In this document: positions 9,472 to 17,954 of the stretch, in pieces
How positions within the stretch are numbered: position 1 is the first letter of the stretch
How the letters are laid out: each line of letters opens with the position of its first letter
NCBI RefSeq assembly: GCF_000142805.1
Contig: NC_013080.1
Location: 868,001-932,000 of the forward strand
Length of the DNA: 64,000 nucleotides
DNA from: Lachancea thermotolerans CBS 6340
Lineage: Eukaryota; Ascomycota; Saccharomycetes; Saccharomycetales; Saccharomycetaceae
Direction: 5' to 3'
Made by a program: the position numbers and the translations under genes
The notes under the pieces: model-generated
The model's input: the letters and a program-made list of their open reading frames with translations, nothing else
Databases searched by the model: none
What the model was told of the DNA's origin: nothing

Positions 9472-10806
9472 ATGGCGTCAATGTTCCGACCTCCGGACTC
9501 TGCAAGGGGTAATTCTAGATCACCTAAGCTCTCTTTGCCACCCTCCCTAAAGTACAACTCCAGTGAAGCACCTTCACAGTCAGGTTCGGGGCTCACACCC
9601 GCGATCAACACCCCATGTTCCTCCTCATCTTCACAGACCCTGGTCTTCCCTCCGCCAGAAAAGCTGTCTTCTTCTTCGTCGTCCTCCATAACAACACTCA
9701 AAAAGAGGCCTGTGCCGCCACCAATCCCCAGCTTAGTGATCCCAAAAAGCGCAGGCGCTGGGACCCCCGACCGAAGCCCCTTTGCGGACTCCTTCGAAAA
9801 GTTGCGGATAGACAACTCTGAAATAAGTGGGAGCGCAAGCGCGTCACCTTCTGCTGTGTCACCAGCCCCTCCCAACCCGATCGCAGACGTTCACGAACTG
9901 GGCGAGGAAACTTGGCAATCTGGCATTGTCAAGGATCACGTCGTGACAATGGGTATTTTGGGAGAAGGGGCTGGAGGATCTGTGACGAAGTGTAGACTAA
10001 AGTACGGGACTAAGGTGTTTGCCCTGAAAACAATCACAACAGTGAACTCAGACGCAGAAACGCAGAAACAGGTACTTCGGGAGCTCCAGTTTAATAGAAC
10101 ATGCAAATCTGAGTACATTGTACGCTACTACGGAATGTTTGCAGATGGATCTAGCTCCTCAATCTACATCGCCATGGAATATATGGGCGGAAAGTCTCTT
10201 CACGCCATTTACAAGCACCTTCTGGACAGGGGTGGCAGAATAAGCGAAAAAGTTCTTGGAAAAGTTGCCGAAAGCGTCCTCAAGGGGCTTTCTTATCTTC
10301 AAGAACGCAAGATTATACACAGAGACATTAAACCACAGAACATCCTTCTAAATGAAGTTGGTCAAGTTAAATTGTGCGATTTTGGCGTTAGCGGCGAGGC
10401 AGTCAACTCACTAGCTACTACATTTACGGGAACATCTTTCTACATGGCCCCGGAAAGGATACAAGGTCAGCCCTATAGTGTGACCAGTGACGTGTGGTCC
10501 TTGGGGCTCACACTTCTTGAGGTCGCCCAGGGCCAATTTCCCTTTGGCTCTGACAAGATGGCAGCTAACATGCCACCCATAGAACTGCTCATGCTGATTC
10601 TAACATTTACGCCCGAACTAAACGATATACCGGAATCCAATGTAACATGGAGCAAGTCCTTTAAGTCCTTCATTCAGTATTGTCTTAACAAGGAACCTCG
10701 CGAAAGGCCTTCTCCCAGACAAATGCTGCGACATCCCTGGATTCAGGGGCATATGAAGAAGCCTTGCAACATGCATAAATTTATAACTAAGTGTTGGGAG
10801 GAATAG
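9472..10806 (+). CDS. MKK1: Mkk1/Mkk2 MAP kinase kinase of the cell wall integrity pathway
   Basis: Single orthologue of MKK1 (YOR231W) and MKK2 (YPL140C), 444 residues against about 507. The first about 150 residues are Ser/Pro-rich and disordered, including the IPSLVIPKSAG-type segment that resembles a MAPK docking region. The kinase domain starts with the glycine loop GEGAGGSV near 160, has HRDIKPQN at about 283-290, DFG near 303 and the activation segment SGEAVNSLATTFTGTS, whose Ser and Thr would be phosphorylated by Bck1. Mkk1/2 phosphorylate Slt2/Mpk1. The N-terminus is shorter than in S. cerevisiae; the kinase domain is intact. Confidence 0.93.
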   Translation: MASMFRPPDSARGNSRSPKLSLPPSLKYNSSEAPSQSGSGLTPAINTPCSSSSSQTLVFPPPEKLSSSSSSSITTLKKRPVPPPIPSLVIPKSAGAGTPDRSPFADSFEKLRIDNSEISGSASASPSAVSPAPPNPIADVHELGEETWQSGIVKDHVVTMGILGEGAGGSVTKCRLKYGTKVFALKTITTVNSDAETQKQVLRELQFNRTCKSEYIVRYYGMFADGSSSSIYIAMEYMGGKSLHAIYKHLLDRGGRISEKVLGKVAESVLKGLSYLQERKIIHRDIKPQNILLNEVGQVKLCDFGVSGEAVNSLATTFTGTSFYMAPERIQGQPYSVTSDVWSLGLTLLEVAQGQFPFGSDKMAANMPPIELLMLILTFTPELNDIPESNVTWSKSFKSFIQYCLNKEPRERPSPRQMLRHPWIQGHMKKPCNMHKFITKCWEE

Positions 10807-11031
10807 AGAGAGCCAACTCGTACTGCAATAGATACCCCGCCACGCTTGTCCATAATGAATCTAAGACTTAGCACTTTCACTATCAACGAACACCTTGAAA
10901 ATTTTAAAAATCATAAGGTACAAGTTTCTGACTGACGTTGAATTTCGCCTTTATAAATGACCTTAACATCCAACGCGAACTAACTTTTAGTGGCAAAACA
11001 AGCGCTAGAAAGTTTATAGTGTTTGATAAAG

Positions 11032-11748
11032 ATGAGATTGCTAACATCTAACATTCCAAAGATGGTCGTCAGGCCTACCATGGGCGCTAGACTTTGTACC
11101 CGTATGACTGCGAGGCCAGCAACGATGACAAAGTTCCAAACACCAACTCTCGGTATGAGATTCTACTCTGATGCTGCCAAGCAAAGTGAAGCCGCAGAGA
11201 ATGCTGAGGGCGCACAGGAAGAGTCCCCTAAAGGGCCCGCGAGTGAGGAGCAAAAGAAGGTCCAGGAGCTGGAGGAGAAACTGGCTGTCAAAGACAAAGA
11301 AGCGGCAGAATACAAGGACCGTTTGCTAAGGTCCGTGGCTGATTTCAGAAACCTGCAAGAGGTCACGAAGAAGGACATACAGAAGGCTAAGGATTACGCT
11401 TTACAAAAGTTTGCGAAGGACTTATTGGACTCGGTCGACAATTTCGGCCACGCCTTGAACGCCTTTAAACCAGAGTCCACTCAGCAGTCGACCGAGCTCT
11501 CTGAGTTGTACACCGGTGTCAAGATGACTAAAGACATTTTTGAGAAAACATTGAAGAAGCACGGCATCGAGAAAATTGACCCTATGGGCGAGACCTTTGA
11601 CCCCAACAGGCATGAAGCCACCTTTGAACTCCCTAACCCAGAGAAGCAACCCGGCACTGTTTTCCACGTGCAGCAAGTGGGATTCACCCTGAACAACAGA
11701 GTCATCAGACCTGCGAAGGTGGGCATTGTCAAGGACCCTGCCAACTAG
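11032..11748 (+). CDS. MGE1: Mge1, mitochondrial GrpE nucleotide-exchange factor
   Basis: Orthologue of YOR232W, 238 residues. I use the ATG at 11032; the frame extends upstream only by non-ATG codons. Residues 1 to about 45 form a basic, Ser/Thr-rich mitochondrial presequence (RLLTSNIPKM, many Arg, no acidic residue) ending near RFYSD. A long charged coiled coil follows (about 75-130), then the GrpE beta domain with the conserved GETFDPNRHEA motif and a C-terminal NNRVIRPAKVGIVK. Mge1 releases ADP from mitochondrial Hsp70 (Ssc1) during import and folding and acts on Ssq1 in Fe-S cluster assembly. Confidence 0.95.
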   Translation: MRLLTSNIPKMVVRPTMGARLCTRMTARPATMTKFQTPTLGMRFYSDAAKQSEAAENAEGAQEESPKGPASEEQKKVQELEEKLAVKDKEAAEYKDRLLRSVADFRNLQEVTKKDIQKAKDYALQKFAKDLLDSVDNFGHALNAFKPESTQQSTELSELYTGVKMTKDIFEKTLKKHGIEKIDPMGETFDPNRHEATFELPNPEKQPGTVFHVQQVGFTLNNRVIRPAKVGIVKDPAN

Positions 11749-12388
11749 GCTTAAAGCCTCCGCACGCTAGTGCCCCACTCATCGTAATGACAACAACGTT
11801 TAAGAGACCCTGCTAACGACCCAAGATCCGACCCTTACGAGTCTTTTCTATGTATATCTTGTAAATACCAAGAAAATCGAAAGAACAAGTTCTTGCCAAC
11901 AGAACGCGAACTTGGCAACATAGGTACGCTTGCCGCTGCTATACATATCGGGATCTTTAGAGATCTTCTGGAGCTGCGTGAATACGTCAGAGCCGCCCTA
12001 AGAGATCTGGGGAAGCATCAATTGAGGGGCAGACCTGGACGGTTCAAGTAACCGAAGGAACCGTGGCGCGTGATGCGATTGTTCTGAAACCAGAAACGTA
12101 AACAAAGCTTGTTGATCTTTCGAAGAAGCACCGTATTGACAAAACTTGGAGACCATTCCTATAAAGACTCCCTTGTTGCGGGAGCTGTCATCGTTGTGTG
12201 TTCAAAGGGCGCTCGGTTTTTGCACAGTCAGCGAGACGGCGTAGTACAGGTTCAGAGGAACCAAATTCAGTCTTCGAGGAAAGACTGAACCATCCGAGGG
12301 AAAGCGCGGTTTTAAAGCTACTATAGGCTTGGCCCGGAAAGCAGACCCCTGCTTTATTGTTGTACGATATTGTTGTGTGCTAAAGTTG
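11749..12388. promoter_or_regulatory. MGE1-KIN4 intergenic region with forkhead site and leader hairpin
   Basis: 640 bp. A perfect forkhead consensus GTAAACAA lies at 12098-12105, about 284 bp before the KIN4 ATG, fitting a cell-cycle kinase. A perfect dyad of 9-bp arms (TTCAGTCTT and AAGACTGAA, 6-nt loop) at 12266-12289 lies 100 bp before the ATG and could form a hairpin in the mRNA leader if transcription starts upstream of it. No RNA gene is visible. Confidence 0.5.
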
Positions 12389-15007
12389 ATGACTTCCGTC
12401 CCGCAGCGCCACACGTACTATGGAGCACCCACTTCAAGCTACACCCAATCCCGCCAGTCTGCAAGCTACAGTTCGCAAAAGCGCAAGCATGTAACTTTCG
12501 GCCCATATATTGTGGGATCGACGCTTGGAGAGGGTGAGTTTGGAAAGGTGAAGATGGGGTGGTCTAAAACCTCGAGCTCATCGATGGACGTACCAAAGCA
12601 AGTGGCTATCAAGCTAATCAGGAGAGACACAATACCAAAGAACTCGGAGAAAGAAGTCAAGATTTACCGCGAAATCAATGCCCTAAAGCACTTGAACCAC
12701 CCCAATATTGTACGGCTGGAAGAGGTACTGCAAAACTCAAAATACATTGGGATCGTCCTCGAATATGCTTCAGGTGGAGAATTTTACAAATACATCCAAA
12801 AGAAGAGGAGGCTGAAAGAAAGCGCTGCTTGTAGACTTTTTGCGCAATTGATCAGCGGCGTGTATTACATGCACTCTAAGGGCTTGGTCCATAGGGATCT
12901 TAAGCTCGAGAATCTGCTTTTGGATAAAAACGAGAACCTCCTGATAACAGATTTTGGTTTTGTCAATGAGTTCTTACCAGAAAACGAGCTCATGAAGACG
13001 TCGTGTGGCTCGCCATGCTATGCGGCACCCGAGTTGGTGGTCACAGCTAGGCCCTACGAGGCCCGCAAGGCAGACATATGGTCATGTGGAGTTATCATGT
13101 ACGCTATGTTAGCTGGTTATCTTCCCTGGGACGACGATCCCGAAAACCCCGACGGTGATGACATTGGCAAACTTTACCGCTACATCACTAGGACGCCGCT
13201 TAAGTTTCCCGATTACATTGCCCCTGTACCAAGAGATCTGTTACGAGCAATACTCGTTGCTGACCCCAAGAAAAGAATAACAATCGCACAGACTTTGCAT
13301 CATCAGTGGCTTCAACCGCATCTTCCATTTTTGAGTGTCATGCCTGAAGAATGGGACCACGTTTCCAAGAACCAGGAGCTCCTGAGGCAGCCTCCTCAAA
13401 AGGGCGAAGCCGTCAACTCAGCGAGGCCGCGTTCCAACTGCTCTGTGTCTTCGACAAACTCAAAGGGAGAAAAACGCAATTCGTTGATCATGGATTCCTC
13501 GTTGTATTCACAGCCAGTACCACCGCAGCAATCTCAATCACACGCGGTCGCAATGCCATCCTCTCCATCTCCTAGGTTGCGCCAATCCCCCGTAAAGAGT
13601 AATAATCGCCACAGTCGTAGTAATTCGGCAGCATCCATTGCATTACAAGCTGTTGTAGATGCAGAGCGGGAATACCACGCTACACATCCCCCATTCACAA
13701 GCTCTGCGTCCACATCAGCGCTCCAATTCGAAGTATCTCCACACAGCACATCCCCTAGACTGTACACGTTTTCACCAACAAAGGCTAATCAGAACACAGT
13801 AACATCTTTGCGGGACAGTGTCATAATAGAAACCAGTCCTCAAAAGGGCTCTGGCGCATTTTTGATTGCATCTTCTTTAAAGGAATCGCCAAACGGTACA
13901 GGATTACCGGAGGCATCTAGCGTTCCAACCACATCTGGCTTCAAGGCCCCGCTTGCAGTGAAGGCTCAAGTGCCTCATCATGGCACTCACAACTTGGCTC
14001 TACACCGCAGACCGCGTCCAACATCGTATCACCCAGCATCTTGTTCAACCTTTGGCGATACTAGCCAGGCACCAACCTCGCAACCCGCTGTCAGCGGAGA
14101 AGCTACCACAGGGCATACGCAAGCTAATATCGGCAAAAGCACATCACAAGGAATTATGCATCGAGACTCTTTCAGCATGAATAAACCTTTCGTAGACATG
14201 CAAATAGTGGCAGGAGACCTAATCAAATCGGGGGGCGATGGTGACACTGTGGCCAAGAAAATACACGACCAGGTGGAGGACGCGGATCATAGAGTTGATC
14301 TTTCGAGACAGAGAAGACAAAGCCAGCGATACAGTGTTGTCTATGACAAGCTTTTTGGAGTTGCTCAACAATCGGAAGACAATGCCGTAGAGGACGCCGG
14401 GCCGGGAGGAAGTACGGTTGAGCGCGGTGCGTCAGGCACATCAGTTAAGCGTGACAAGAAGAGATTTAGTATAATGTCAATTTACAGCCCGTCAAGGTCC
14501 AGCGTTGATAGCGGAAGCCCCAAGAACGAGGATAAGCATAAAAGAACAGGCAGTGAGAACAATCCGAGCGGAAGCTCCAAAAGGACACCGTCAAGGCAGG
14601 AGTCATTAGTCAACGATCAAGCAGACACATCGCGGAAAAGCTCCGCGGCCAAAAAGCCGGAGCCAACGAAGCAAGCTTCGACGTTGAAGGAAGTCAAGGC
14701 AGACGCATCGCGGAAGACTTCGAACCCGATAAGCAAACAGGAGTCGTTGGGGCAGAGCTCAGTACATGGAGATGGCAAGGCGGAGGCTAGAGCGGAACCC
14801 GAGGCGAATAAGAAGAACCCAACGGTTCAGCGGAGTGCGTCATTGAAGAAGGCCGCGAAGCCGACCCAAACCCGAAAGAAAGTGAACCGCAGTTCAGTGA
14901 TGGTGTCGTCCGTGGCGGCCGGCAGCACTGAGAACGCGCGCCCCCGCGAACAATCTACTGCCAAGCGGGTTATCGACTTTTTCAAGAGAAGAAGCATGCG
15001 GTTGTAA
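12389..15007 (+). CDS. KIN4: Kin4/Frk1 protein kinase, spindle-position checkpoint
   Basis: Orthologue of KIN4 (YOR233W) and FRK1 (YPL141C), 872 residues. I start at 12389 because MTSVPQRHTYYG matches the Kin4 start; the upstream frame has no ATG. The kinase domain spans about 38-320, with GEGEFGKV, HRDLKLEN, DFGF and the T-loop TSCGSPCYAAPE. In Kin4 the T-loop threonine is phosphorylated by Elm1. A long Ser/Lys-rich tail ends in RVIDFFKRRSMRL, almost identical to the S. cerevisiae C-terminus, which helps cortical localisation. Kin4 phosphorylates Bfa1 to block mitotic exit when the spindle is misplaced; Frk1 is little studied. Confidence 0.94.
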   Translation: MTSVPQRHTYYGAPTSSYTQSRQSASYSSQKRKHVTFGPYIVGSTLGEGEFGKVKMGWSKTSSSSMDVPKQVAIKLIRRDTIPKNSEKEVKIYREINALKHLNHPNIVRLEEVLQNSKYIGIVLEYASGGEFYKYIQKKRRLKESAACRLFAQLISGVYYMHSKGLVHRDLKLENLLLDKNENLLITDFGFVNEFLPENELMKTSCGSPCYAAPELVVTARPYEARKADIWSCGVIMYAMLAGYLPWDDDPENPDGDDIGKLYRYITRTPLKFPDYIAPVPRDLLRAILVADPKKRITIAQTLHHQWLQPHLPFLSVMPEEWDHVSKNQELLRQPPQKGEAVNSARPRSNCSVSSTNSKGEKRNSLIMDSSLYSQPVPPQQSQSHAVAMPSSPSPRLRQSPVKSNNRHSRSNSAASIALQAVVDAEREYHATHPPFTSSASTSALQFEVSPHSTSPRLYTFSPTKANQNTVTSLRDSVIIETSPQKGSGAFLIASSLKESPNGTGLPEASSVPTTSGFKAPLAVKAQVPHHGTHNLALHRRPRPTSYHPASCSTFGDTSQAPTSQPAVSGEATTGHTQANIGKSTSQGIMHRDSFSMNKPFVDMQIVAGDLIKSGGDGDTVAKKIHDQVEDADHRVDLSRQRRQSQRYSVVYDKLFGVAQQSEDNAVEDAGPGGSTVERGASGTSVKRDKKRFSIMSIYSPSRSSVDSGSPKNEDKHKRTGSENNPSGSSKRTPSRQESLVNDQADTSRKSSAAKKPEPTKQASTLKEVKADASRKTSNPISKQESLGQSSVHGDGKAEARAEPEANKKNPTVQRSASLKKAAKPTQTRKKVNRSSVMVSSVAAGSTENARPREQSTAKRVIDFFKRRSMRL

Positions 15008-15253
15008 CAATCGCGCATGCGCAACATTGGGCATATAGTTATAAGCGTCAATACAAAGAACGGTAATATGTAGTTTTGAAGATCCTAGCACGAGGTATGG
15101 ATGTGGGGGGCGTGCGCGCGCGCGAACGCCAGGAGAGAACGCGTGAACTTAATAAAACTTAATCCGGATGCAAAACCCAACTTTGAATTTATGTTATAGT
15201 TGCATTAGTTATAAAAGCGAGGTACTTATACAGAGCGCGTATTTTAACATTGC

Positions 15254-15954
15254 TTAGATGTTAGATGGGTACAAGAAGATTCTGACGGAAGCACCGAAAG
15301 TCTTGGCTGGCAAGTTGGATCTGAAAGTGGCTCTAACGACGCCGGAGTTACCGTGGGTTCTGTTGATCTTACCCCAGATGACTCTGATCTTGGAACCTCT
15401 GATCTCCTTGGAGGCTCTGTAGACGTAGGCAACACGCTTACCCAAGTAGAACTTAGCGTCCTCTGGGGTGGCAACGCCCTCGATCTTGACCAAGGAGACG
15501 TTTGGGTTGTTGGTCTTCTTGGATCTCTGGTAGGACAGGTGCTTACCTTTGACGTACACTGCGGAGGAGGGTTAGTAAGGGGGAAATTAGTGCCGGATAG
15601 GGCCGGACGTGGGATACAAGACGCTTCGAAGGGGAGGGCCGGTGCTGCGAAAACGCGCGGCTTGGAGAGCCCCGTTCTTGCGCCCGTTTGCCTGCTCCGC
15701 GGACTGCTGGAGCTCCACTCGCCGCACGCGTCGGGCGCGGCAACTTTCGGTTTTCTGCTTGCTGTGCTCTCACGTTCTCACGCTTCGAAATTCACCGTTC
15801 TCGCACATCCAAGTATCGCACACTGCTCGTGCTCGCCGCTCGTGCTCACCGCTCGCACCGCTCGCGCGCGCTTCTCGCACATCCGCGTCTCGCATATCCA
15901 CGTCTCGCGCCTGTCACGCTCGTCATTTCACATACATCTGTGGGATTCAGCCAT
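15254..15954 (-). CDS. RPL33: Ribosomal protein eL33 (Rpl33), two exons
   Basis: Orthologue of RPL33B (YOR234C) and RPL33A (YPL143W). Exon 1 is 15936-15954 (19 nt, encoding MAESHR plus one base) and exon 2 is 15558-15254. Joined they give 324 nt, exactly the 107 residues of eL33, with the junction codon T|TG for leucine followed by [13 protein letters not shown]. The intron position matches the S. cerevisiae genes. eL33 is a core component of the 60S subunit. The gene lies back-to-back with the U3 snoRNA gene; its Rap1 sites lie at 16375-16406. Without splicing the exon 2 frame lacks a real start (GTG only). Confidence 0.97.
15559..15935 (-). other. Intron of RPL33 (377 nt) with internal short repeats
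   Basis: On the minus strand the intron starts GTATGT (15935-15930), has branch site TACTAAC (15577-15571) and ends CAG (15561-15559). The half next to the 5' splice site is GC-rich and repetitive: TTCTCGCACATCC (plus-strand sense) occurs at 15798-15810 and 15872-15884, with a variant TCTCGCATATCC at 15888-15899 and GCTCGTGCTC units at about 15825-15848. Confidence 0.9.
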
Positions 15955-16713
15955 TGTTGTTTATCTGTGTTGAGCTCTTCGAACGTATGATCAAACACCA
16001 ATGTGGCATGTATCCATGTTATTTTGACAAAGTTCCGCTGCCTGCGACCCAAGGGAGTCTGGAGTCAACGACGGTCCCAGCCCAGCCAGGCAGAGCTGTT
16101 CCAGGCTGGCGTCGCCAGGGCGCTCCCGCCTGCGGCGGGGGCGCCCAGGCGGAGTACTGACACAGCGCGAGCCTAGCCAGACCCCGCGCCAGCCTGGAAG
16201 CGCGAGCCTAGCGGGGGCACTCCCTGGGAGGATTGAGCCCAAGCGTGGGAAGCGCTGGCTAGGCTGGGTGGCGGGGAGACGGGCGCACGGCGGCGTCTGC
16301 GTCACTACGGCGCGAAGGCTGGAGAAAGCTCTTGAGAAGATGCGGAGATGATAGTTTTTGACAGCATCACTCCAGGTGTATGGGCGTGGAGAAAGGTGTA
16401 CGGGCGACAGTCATATATCAAATGACGAACACGTGACGACGAGTCGATGACGTTATCCAAGATTTACCCGCACATGTGGTCCACATGTGACGTACACTGT
16501 TACCCGTCCGTTAGGGCTGCGTGCTCCAAGCCCTAGCCATGCGGTTTTCCCGTTGCCCGTCTGGAATTGCTTTTTAAACCAAGCCCTAACCGTGCAGGGT
16601 GCGGCGAAGGGCGGGCGACGAATGGGTGGCGGCTCGCCAGGAAAAAAGTATAAAAAGGCAGGGTGTGAATTAGTATTCTTCAACTTCTCCTCTTCTCTTC
16701 TTCTTAAAAAATT
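15955..16713. promoter_or_regulatory. Divergent RPL33-U3 promoter: Rap1, Reb1, Tbf1 and Cbf1 sites
   Basis: The region between the RPL33 ATG and the U3 5' end. Two Rap1-type sites in tandem lie at 16375-16387 (complement ACGCCCATACACC) and 16395-16406 (complement CGCCCGTACACC), about 420-450 bp upstream of the RPL33 ATG. A CACGTGA box is at 16430-16436. Reb1 motifs TTACCCG lie at 16464-16470 and 16500-16506. Tbf1 motifs (ARCCCTAA) lie at 16511-16518 (complement) and 16582-16589, with a near match at 16529-16536. The U3 TATA box TATAAAAA is at 16649-16656, about 60 bp before the RNA start. Rap1 and Tbf1 are known activators of ribosomal-protein and snoRNA genes. Confidence 0.8.
16040..16320. 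repeat. GC-rich block with direct and inverted short repeats upstream of RPL33
   Basis: This block lies between the Rap1 sites and the RPL33 ATG. AGCGCGAGCCTAGC repeats at 16164-16177 and 16199-16212. AGCCTAGCCAG (16170-16180) is the exact reverse complement of CTGGCTAGGCT (16255-16265). CCAGGCTGG (16101-16109) pairs with CCAGCCTGG (16189-16197). Such GC-rich inverted repeats are unusual in a yeast core promoter. Confidence 0.7.
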
Positions 16714-17127
16714 GTCGACGTACTTCAGTATGCATTCTCCCCTACTAGCTGATCTTAACCGATCCAGCAATGATCCCGCTTTCCAAGTTGGATTCCCAAA
16801 GTTCCTTTTCACTAACACCTGCCACAGTAGGATCATTTCTATAGGAATCGTCACTCTTTGACTCTTCAAAAGAGCCACTGAATCCAACTTGGTTGATGAG
16901 TCGCAGAACCTTTGCACCCTAGAGTGAGACCAAAGATGTTTCCCTAGCTTGGTCCACAGTCCTCAGCGGCTTGGCCATCTACCTGCATTTTTGTTTTGCC
17001 TTTTGCTTTTGCGCAGCAGCCTTCGGGCAGCAGTGCTTCAAAGAGGCGCGATGATCTTGGCCCTGTCCGTGCACTTCCTCGTGAAGGGATGGATATCTGG
17101 GTGGGTGCGAACGGCAGTCTGACAAGT
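16714..17127 (+). ncRNA. SNR17: U3 snoRNA (SNR17) with a spliceosomal intron
   Basis: The sequence matches yeast U3 closely. Exon 1 is GTCGACGTACTTCA (16714-16727); exon 2 starts TAGGATCATTTCTATAGG (16828) and ends GTCTGACAAGT (about 17127), giving a mature RNA of about 314 nt (S. cerevisiae 333). Conserved parts are visible: box A, box C' TGATGAG (16894-16900), box B GAGTGAG (16922-16928), box C GCGATGA (17048-17054) and box D CTGA (17119-17122), followed by a T-rich 3' flank. U3 base-pairs with pre-18S rRNA to drive early cleavages in the SSU processome. S. cerevisiae SNR17A and SNR17B also sit beside RPL33B and RPL33A, so position agrees. Confidence 0.96.
16728..16827 (+). other. Intron of the U3 gene (100 nt)
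   Basis: The 5' splice site is GTATGC (last base differs from the consensus T), the branch site CACTAAC (16810-16816, first base off consensus) and the 3' site CAG (16825-16827). It lies at the same place as the known introns of S. cerevisiae SNR17A/B, after ACTTCA of exon 1. Confidence 0.92.
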
Positions 17128-17341
17128 TATTTTTTTATTTTTTTCTAGATCGCGCTCCCAAAGGCTTGGGATGTGACTTAGAATGCGAAGTAGAAAGACC
17201 CTACTCCTCGAGTGTATAGAACATAAAGAGTCTCCCCTTGAGACGCCGTTGCCCTTGTGCCATCGGTCCTGTTCTCTGCTGTACGTCTGATGTCAGCTCA
17301 TGCAATTACTATTTACGTCGTATACCTTGTCTAGCTCTCGC

Positions 17342-17728
17342 TCACTGCGCCGCGCGTTCGACCAGCTTCACGCACTCTCGGCACAGAAGCAGCTGGTCAA
17401 GTGCAAGCGTCCCCGCACCGCCGTCGCCGGCCACGCCCAGATAGCACGGCCTGCTGCTCTTTTTTGCACACAGCTTCGCGATCCGCGTCGCGGTCTCCCG
17501 CACCGTATCGTCCACTGTGTCGACCAGGACCGTGGAGTACACGTCTCGGGCCGTGCCGATCGCGTAGACGTACGCCATCAGCGACTGCGCGGCCGGGTTC
17601 GCGCCCGTCGAGACCACCATGCTGATGGGGCTCTTGGGCGTGTCGATTTCAGGCTCGGGCGCCGACACCAAAACGTGAAACGGTGACCCCAGCGGGTTCT
17701 CAATCGTGTGTTGCGTCGTCTTGACCAT
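17342..17728 (-). CDS. POC4: Poc4 (Pba4), proteasome assembly chaperone
   Basis: Orthologue of YPL144W, 128 residues against 148. It begins MVKTTQHTIENP, like the S. cerevisiae start, and keeps the IPISMVV-type core strand (here PKSPISMVVSTG), a ...VDTVDDTVRETATRIAKL helix and RPCYLG. Poc4 pairs with Irc25/Poc3 to assist assembly of the 20S alpha ring. It converges with U3 (214 bp apart) and diverges from DFR1 over 226 bp. The sequence is diverged, as usual for this family, so synteny adds much to the call. Confidence 0.85.
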   Translation of the reverse strand: MVKTTQHTIENPLGSPFHVLVSAPEPEIDTPKSPISMVVSTGANPAAQSLMAYVYAIGTARDVYSTVLVDTVDDTVRETATRIAKLCAKKSSRPCYLGVAGDGGAGTLALDQLLLCRECVKLVERAAQ

Positions 17729-17954
17729 GTTCCAATATGCGGTAGACCTGTGCAGACGCGTTTCGTGTCCGGTTCTGCGTGCTCTTCGCCTCTTCAGAGT
17801 GTATATCAGACCTTTAATTTACATTTTTCACCAGCTAGAAAACCTATATAATGTTCGGTAGTGCACCGGACCAAAATCCTACGCGCGCACTCGAGACTCG
17901 CATCCCGCCGCCTGCCACAAGCCATCCGCTCCCCACAATCAACACCCATTCGCA

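Noticed and set aside
15353-15973. Long plus-strand ORF of about 206 codons
   Set aside because: It is antisense to RPL33 exon 2 and its GC-rich intron; no family resemblance.
16732-16860. 43-codon ORF with a good TATA box and CT-rich leader
   Set aside because: It lies across exon 1, the intron and exon 2 of the U3 snoRNA; the promoter belongs to U3.
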